A stretch of 10,102 bases of DNA, taken from the NCBI GenBank assembly GCA_958402495.1, contig CATXTS010000069.1, positions 1 to 10,102 on the forward strand, read 5' to 3'. Under the pieces are notes generated by a model, which saw only the letters and a list, made by a program, of their open reading frames with translations, was not told the DNA's origin and did no database searches. This document shows, one piece after another, positions 5,983-10,102 of this stretch (position 1 is its first letter; every line of letters starts with the position of its first letter). This stretch comes from an uncultured Clostridiaceae bacterium (lineage in GTDB: Bacteria; Bacillota; Clostridia; TANB77; CAG-508). A program made the position numbers and the translations under genes.

Positions 5983-6034
5983 GTTAAAACCTCCTAAAAA
6001 AATTGTCCTTCGTAATTTTCTATTTTATGGTATA

Positions 6035-6063
6035 AGTATCTATCTTTTTTGCACCGTTGTCAA
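6035..6063 (-). promoter_or_regulatory. Promoter of sepF-divIVA
   Basis: A perfect TTGACA at 6058-6063 and GATACT at 6035-6040 are separated by 17 bases, leaving a leader of roughly 45 bases before the sepF ATG. No terminator is visible between this promoter and the upstream gene, so some read-through from the mutL-miaA operon is possible. Confidence 0.75.
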
Positions 6064-6099
6064 TACTTTTCCAGAATTGTCATGGTAACTTAACATAGT

Positions 6100-6119
6100 T
6101 GTAATATTTCTGTAATATT
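6100..6119. repeat. Short direct repeat upstream of the sepF promoter
   Basis: TGTAATATT occurs at 6100-6108 and again at 6111-6119, an 11-base period (one helical turn), overlapping the stop of the upstream gene and lying about 37 bases before the -35 box. It could be an activator site or a coincidence in AT-rich DNA. Confidence 0.25.
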
Positions 6120-7341
6120 ATAGTGTTATTTCGTCATATAAACTAATTTTTCTTCTATTTTTAATTTCTTCCTCACTAACGCCTTTTTCCTGCAGTTCTG
6201 TAGACTTTTCGTAGTTATCGATGATAGCATATTTATCATTTTGTTTTAATACTTTTACATAAATCTTATCTGCATATCCTGCACGTTTACGAATGACATA
6301 AGCTAAGTCTTCTCTTTCATACTGTATAGCCTCATTAGGAACCTTCCATCCTGTAGCATTCCACCAAATGACATCTAAGGATATTTTTCGATAATTCACT
6401 AATTCTTCGACATATTTTTCAATTTTAAATACAAATAAATTTTCTTTATCATTTTGCTGTGCAATATATTCTACACTAGCATCTACTACCTTTGCATTTG
6501 AAAGTCTTAATTTAACACTATCTCCTACCTCTGCCTCTTTAGAACTATCACTATCTAATATACAAGCTATATAGCAAGCAAAATTATCAATAACCTTAGC
6601 ACTTTCCTCACTAGTTGTTACAATTTGACCAGTTTTTAAATGTAAATTTTCTAGCATTTCTTTACTTAAAATTCCAAAATCAGAAGGTGTTAATTTTTCT
6701 TCTAATCCGTCAACACGATAGGAAACCAATCCTGCTCTAGGAGAGTCTACATATTCTGAGCCTTGGTTTAATTGATTTTCATAAGTACTTCTTTCTTCAA
6801 TCAGTTTTTTCAAGTAAGAACCTGCTGGACTTTTTTCCCCTGCGATTTTTGCTTTTTTAGTAATATAATTATTCAAATCTTTTTTATACTCTTTTACTTT
6901 TTGTAAATCATTCGTTTGATAAGCTATATTTAACTTTTCTTCTATATGTTGTTCAATTAATTTAATATCACTAGAGAAAATATTATTTTCACTTTCCCAG
7001 GCATCTGCTATTTTAATGTCCAAAGATTGAATTTTTTGAATCAAATCTTCCTCACCTTTTGTATAATAACGAAAAATAGACTCTCCTTTAGCAATTCTTT
7101 CTCCTTCTGTTTTTATTTGTGCCATTCCATTTTTATAGTTTTCACCTTTGACAACCGTTTCCTCTCTAATGACATAGCCTTGCACCGTTTCTTCAAAAGA
7201 TAAACTTCCATTTTCCACCAGAAAAGTATCGGTTGGTTTTTCAATCAATCGATAAATAGCATAACCCACATAAATAACTATGATGGCTAATAAAAGTAAA
7301 GTGCCATATTTCACAATTTTCTTTTTTATATCTTCTTTCAA
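6118..7341 (-). CDS. HlyD/RND-adaptor-like membrane-anchored protein
   Basis: The 407-residue protein has one N-terminal transmembrane helix (about 12-31), a first half of a lipoyl/barrel-sandwich domain (SLSFEETVQGYVIREETVV, then GERIAKGESIF at 80-90), a helical coiled-coil hairpin (about 97-195) and the returning half (VDSPRAGLVSYRVDGLEEKL, 198-217), followed by beta-rich regions. This order is that of HlyD-type adaptor proteins, which in Gram-positives are membrane-anchored and often of unknown partner; no ABC transporter is adjacent. The start is a TTG at 7339-7341, directly abutting the miaA stop, with GGAGG (7350-7354) eight bases upstream inside miaA; the next Met is residue 73, past the membrane helix. 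Translational coupling to miaA is likely. A position just ahead of sepF suggests, but does not prove, an envelope or division role. Confidence 0.75.
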   Translation of the reverse strand: MKEDIKKKIVKYGTLLLLAIIVIYVGYAIYRLIEKPTDTFLVENGSLSFEETVQGYVIREETVVKGENYKNGMAQIKTEGERIAKGESIFRYYTKGEEDLIQKIQSLDIKIADAWESENNIFSSDIKLIEQHIEEKLNIAYQTNDLQKVKEYKKDLNNYITKKAKIAGEKSPAGSYLKKLIEERSTYENQLNQGSEYVDSPRAGLVSYRVDGLEEKLTPSDFGILSKEMLENLHLKTGQIVTTSEESAKVIDNFACYIACILDSDSSKEAEVGDSVKLRLSNAKVVDASVEYIAQQNDKENLFVFKIEKYVEELVNYRKISLDVIWWNATGWKVPNEAIQYEREDLAYVIRKRAGYADKIYVKVLKQNDKYAIIDNYEKSTELQEKGVSEEEIKNRRKISLYDEITL

Positions 7342-8259
7342 TTACATTTCCTCCAATATAATCGCTATATTGTCTTGTACTTTCTTAGAGCCTTCTAACC
7401 AAATGACTTCTTTGTTCTTTCGAAACCAAGTCATTTGTCTTTTTGCATATCTTCTCGTTTCTCTTTTTAAAATATCTATCATTTCTTCCTTTGTTACTTT
7501 TCCTCGTAAATAACTAACCACTTCTTTATAACCTAATCCTTGCAGAGCAGTTGGAAAGTTTTGATATGTTTTCCATAATTTTTCTACTTCTTCTATTAAA
7601 CCTGTTTCTATCATGTTATCTACTCTTTGATTGATGCGTTCATATAAGATTTCTCTATCCCATTGCAAAGCAAATACATGATAGTCATATGGTATCTCAT
7701 GGCTTCTAGATTCTATTTCTAGTTGCGTTTTTGTTTTTCCTGTTTGATGATATATTTCTAAAACACGTGAAATACGTTTTTGGTCATGACAACTAATTTT
7801 TTGCATAGCTTCCGGGTCTATGAGCATAGCTTGCTTATAAAGTTCTTCTAAGCCTTCTTCTTGTATTCTTTTTTCCAACTGACTACGATAGGCTAAGTCT
7901 ATCTCTAATTCTGGATAAGTAATTTCATAAATTAAAGCATCGATATATAAACCGGTTCCTCCCACTACAATGGGTACTTTTCCCTTTGCTAAAATTGTCT
8001 CTATAGCCTGTTTGGCTTCTTTTTGAAATTGTGCTACACTAAAACGTTCATCTGGTCTAACAAAATCCATTACATAATGGGGTATTCCCTGTTTTTCTTC
8101 TTCTGTCGGTTTAGCAGTTCCTATATTCATTTCTTGGTAAATTTGCATAGAATCTGCTGATACAATTTCTCCTTGTATTTGTTTAGCTAGTTCTATGGAC
8201 AAAGCCGTCTTTCCAGATGCAGTTGGTCCTTCTATTACAATTACCTTTGGTTTTCCCAT
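7342..8259 (-). CDS. miaA: tRNA dimethylallyltransferase MiaA
   Basis: The 305-residue, full-length protein transfers the dimethylallyl group from DMAPP to N6 of A37 in tRNAs that read codons starting with U, supporting decoding accuracy and frame maintenance. Visible motifs: P-loop GPTASGKT (11-18), SADSMQIY (34-41), GTAKP (48-52), GGTGLYI (100-106), ALQGLGYKE (238-246) and RRYAKRQMTWFR (269-280), all in the expected order. The ATG at 8257-8259 has AGGAG six bases upstream. It lies 11 bases after the membrane-protein gene and two genes after mutL, matching the common mutL-miaA linkage, and its stop abuts the following TTG start. Confidence 0.97.
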   Translation of the reverse strand: MGKPKVIVIEGPTASGKTALSIELAKQIQGEIVSADSMQIYQEMNIGTAKPTEEEKQGIPHYVMDFVRPDERFSVAQFQKEAKQAIETILAKGKVPIVVGGTGLYIDALIYEITYPELEIDLAYRSQLEKRIQEEGLEELYKQAMLIDPEAMQKISCHDQKRISRVLEIYHQTGKTKTQLEIESRSHEIPYDYHVFALQWDREILYERINQRVDNMIETGLIEEVEKLWKTYQNFPTALQGLGYKEVVSYLRGKVTKEEMIDILKRETRRYAKRQMTWFRKNKEVIWLEGSKKVQDNIAIILEEM

Positions 8260-8270
8260 TTTTAACTCCT

Positions 8271-8870
8271 TTAGTCTTTTTGCGTATTGACTTGTGTATT
8301 CGTTCTTATAATCTGATTTCCTTGACTAGTTTGATTTTGATTCATTGAATTGCCTGTTTCGTTTGTTACATCGTTTCCTATTATATTTTGTACAGTATTC
8401 GTCATTTCTTTATTTTCTTGTAGATTTTCCTGTGTTTGTTCATTTTGTTTGGTTTGGTCTTGGTTAATTTTTTCGATATTATTTTGTACACTTCTAAAAT
8501 AGAAGAATTCTAATACTAGCACTACAATAATAACTACAAACATGATAACAACTCTTTTTATGAACTTTTCTGGTTTTAACTTTTTTTCTTTCATTTTCAC
8601 ATAAGAAAACGCTAAAACTGGTACAAATAAAATGACATTAACTGGTACAAACACATAGGTAACAAAAGCTTCTGCCGAGCTATGAATACTTGCATTCATA
8701 CCAATACCGCTAAGCGTATACACTAATAAAATGAGCATATAGTTAATTGCAAAGCTAGCAGCAATAAAAATTAATTTATCCTTTTTAGGCATTTTCTTTA
8801 CAAATTGATAAATAAAAGCAAGGGCAATTGCATTGGCAATGACAATTCCTAATATAATAAATATATTCAT
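8271..8870 (-). CDS. Four-pass membrane protein with Gln/Asn/Thr-rich tail
   Basis: I do not recognise a family. The 199-residue protein has four predicted membrane helices (about 3-23, 33-53, 67-89, 106-125). Basic loops (KKMPKKDK at 25-32; MKEKKLKPEKFIKR at 93-106) face the cytoplasm by the positive-inside rule, which places both termini outside. The tail after residue 126 is hydrophilic and low-complexity, rich in Gln, Asn and Thr (NQDQTKQNEQTQENLQE and similar). The ATG at 8868-8870 follows GGAG 11 bases upstream. It sits between mutL and miaA with gaps of 15 and 11 bases, so it is co-transcribed. No catalytic residues are evident, and a role in mismatch repair or tRNA modification cannot be claimed. 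Confidence 0.7.
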   Translation of the reverse strand: MNIFIILGIVIANAIALAFIYQFVKKMPKKDKLIFIAASFAINYMLILLVYTLSGIGMNASIHSSAEAFVTYVFVPVNVILFVPVLAFSYVKMKEKKLKPEKFIKRVVIMFVVIIVVLVLEFFYFRSVQNNIEKINQDQTKQNEQTQENLQENKEMTNTVQNIIGNDVTNETGNSMNQNQTSQGNQIIRTNTQVNTQKD

Positions 8871-8885
8871 GATTTTTTAGTCTCC

Positions 8886-10102
8886 TTATCTTCTTGAAAA
8901 TTTCTTTTCAATATCCGTTTTAGTCATTTTAATAGCTGTTGGTCTTCCATGTGGGCAAGTAAAGGGATTTGGCAAAACTAATAATTGGTCCATTAAGCTT
9001 TCTACCTCTTCTTTGGTTAATGCCATATTCGCCTTTACAGCGGCTTTACAAGCAACTGTTGCAATGAACTTTTCTTCAATTTCTTGTTTAGCTGTTCTAG
9101 CAACTGTATTAATTTCATCTAAAGTTTCTAAGAATAGTTCTCTGGTATCTAAATCTATACAAATATTGGGTACACCAGTTAATTTAATTGTGTTTTCTCC
9201 AAATTCCTCTAATGCAAATCCTGCTTTTTCAAACATTTCCATATTATCTTTTGCAATATCCATTTCTTTATGTGTTAGTGTAATGATATCTGGTAATAAC
9301 ATTAATTGAGAGTCTTTCTCTGCATTACTGTAATAATTTTTCTTTACCTTTTCATACATAATTCTTTCATGGGCTGCATGTTGGTCTATAATATATAATT
9401 CTTTATCCATTTCTATAATAATATAAGTTGAAAAGGCTATTCCTATGAATTTATAAATTGGCTTTTCTGGAAAATTAGTAGTATCTTCAAATACAGAGAT
9501 ACTTTCTCCTTGTATAGGTACTACTTCTTTTAATAAGTAACTTTCTGTACTTTCTTCTTCTAGTTTATCTGTTACTTTTTTTCCAAAAATCGTACTATAC
9601 ATTTGGTCAAAGTCTTTTGGTTCTTCTTGTGCATTTACAATACTAGAAATATCTATTTTTTGTGTTTTTTCTTTTTCTAATATTTGTGAAATATCCACAA
9701 CCTGTGTTTCCTTATTTTCTAGTTTTTCCTCTTCTTCTTTCTTTAAAGCTTGGGTATCCATCACAATGGTATTTTCTTTCCAATCTTCTGGCTTTTGAAT
9801 TTCCATGTCTGGCAAGCTTTCTACAGTTTTTTCTAGAATAGGCGATATTTTACTTTCTATACTTTCCTGCATATGAGACTTTTGTTCTTCTACAGAACGC
9901 TTCATATCTGCCATCTTTTGCATAATCATATCAAAATTAGTATCCACTTTTTTTGGTTCTTCTGTTTTATCTTCTATTTTAGTTGGTTCTTCATTACGAT
10001 TTTGATATACTTGTGCAATAACATTGTCTTTTTCAACTATTGGTTGTGGTTCTTCTTTTCTATTTCTAAACCTTTGAAACAATCCCATGGTTGGTTCCAT
10101 AG
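8886..10102 (-). CDS. mutL: DNA mismatch repair protein MutL, C-terminal part (cut at window edge)
   Basis: The frame is open to the window end, so the N-terminal ATPase lies outside; the ATG at 10098-10100 is probably internal. From that Met, residues 216-404 form the MutL C-terminal dimerisation/endonuclease domain: DQHAAHERIMYE (239-250, the DQHA(X)2E(X)4E metal-binding nuclease motif), ACKAAVKAN (350-358) and CPHGRP (382-387). It is therefore the nicking type of MutL found in bacteria without MutH. QLMLLP (265-270) resembles the sliding-clamp-binding motif of Bacillus MutL. The visible linker ahead of the domain is about 210 residues, acidic and low-complexity, with a near-repeat (VDISQILEKEKTQ / IDISSI); this is long compared with the roughly 100-residue linker in B. 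subtilis. It is the first gene seen of the operon leading to miaA. Confidence 0.93.
   Translation of the reverse strand, partial: MEPTMGLFQRFRNRKEEPQPIVEKDNVIAQVYQNRNEEPTKIEDKTEEPKKVDTNFDMIMQKMADMKRSVEEQKSHMQESIESKISPILEKTVESLPDMEIQKPEDWKENTIVMDTQALKKEEEEKLENKETQVVDISQILEKEKTQKIDISSIVNAQEEPKDFDQMYSTIFGKKVTDKLEEESTESYLLKEVVPIQGESISVFEDTTNFPEKPIYKFIGIAFSTYIIIEMDKELYIIDQHAAHERIMYEKVKKNYYSNAEKDSQLMLLPDIITLTHKEMDIAKDNMEMFEKAGFALEEFGENTIKLTGVPNICIDLDTRELFLETLDEINTVARTAKQEIEEKFIATVACKAAVKANMALTKEEVESLMDQLLVLPNPFTCPHGRPTAIKMTKTDIEKKFSRR

Noticed and set aside
543..9309. Plus-strand open frames (for example 543-740, 1352-1606, 3799-4125, 9013-9309)
   Set aside because: All are shadows opposite real minus-strand genes, with low-complexity hydrophobic or Ser/Cys-rich translations and no RBS support.

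Overview
The window is AT-rich DNA with every supported gene on the minus strand. Stops are all TAA, most starts follow strong GGAGG-type ribosome binding sites, and the gene set includes DivIVA, SepF and MutL-MiaA. This points to a low-GC Gram-positive of the Clostridia type, probably an uncultured gut-like lineage; the lineage is inferred from gene content and pilin style, not proven.

Read in the direction of transcription (high to low coordinates), the right side is a housekeeping operon: the C-terminal part of mutL (cut by the window edge), a four-pass membrane protein, miaA and a HlyD/RND-adaptor-like membrane-anchored protein, with gaps of 15, 11 and 0 bases. A clear sigma-A-type promoter (6035-6063) then drives sepF-divIVA, a membrane-associated cell-division pair, closed by a terminator at 4965-5012.

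The left half is a surface-protein region. Two paralogous pilin-like proteins (3715-4857 and 2046-3548) each have their own near-identical promoter and their own terminator. They share an N-terminal class III (prepilin-type) segment and an extracellular body and end in Cys/His-rich domains; the second carries two copies of an 8-Cys domain. Last comes a pilin-anchored protein with a formylglycine-generating-enzyme (FGE/SUMF1, C-type-lectin-like) domain at 57-1798.

The most interesting point is that this last gene is read in three frames. Two +1 shifts are needed to restore the FGE fold, and both fall exactly at the heptamer [A/C]GTCGGA, where the in-frame codon is CGG. Scanning all coding sequence in the window (about 3,090 codons), I found CGG in frame nowhere else. 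This suggests either programmed +1 frameshifting at a rare or unassigned CGG codon, or a strikingly coincidental pair of indels or sequencing errors. No tRNA, rRNA, CRISPR array, transposase or reverse transcriptase was seen.
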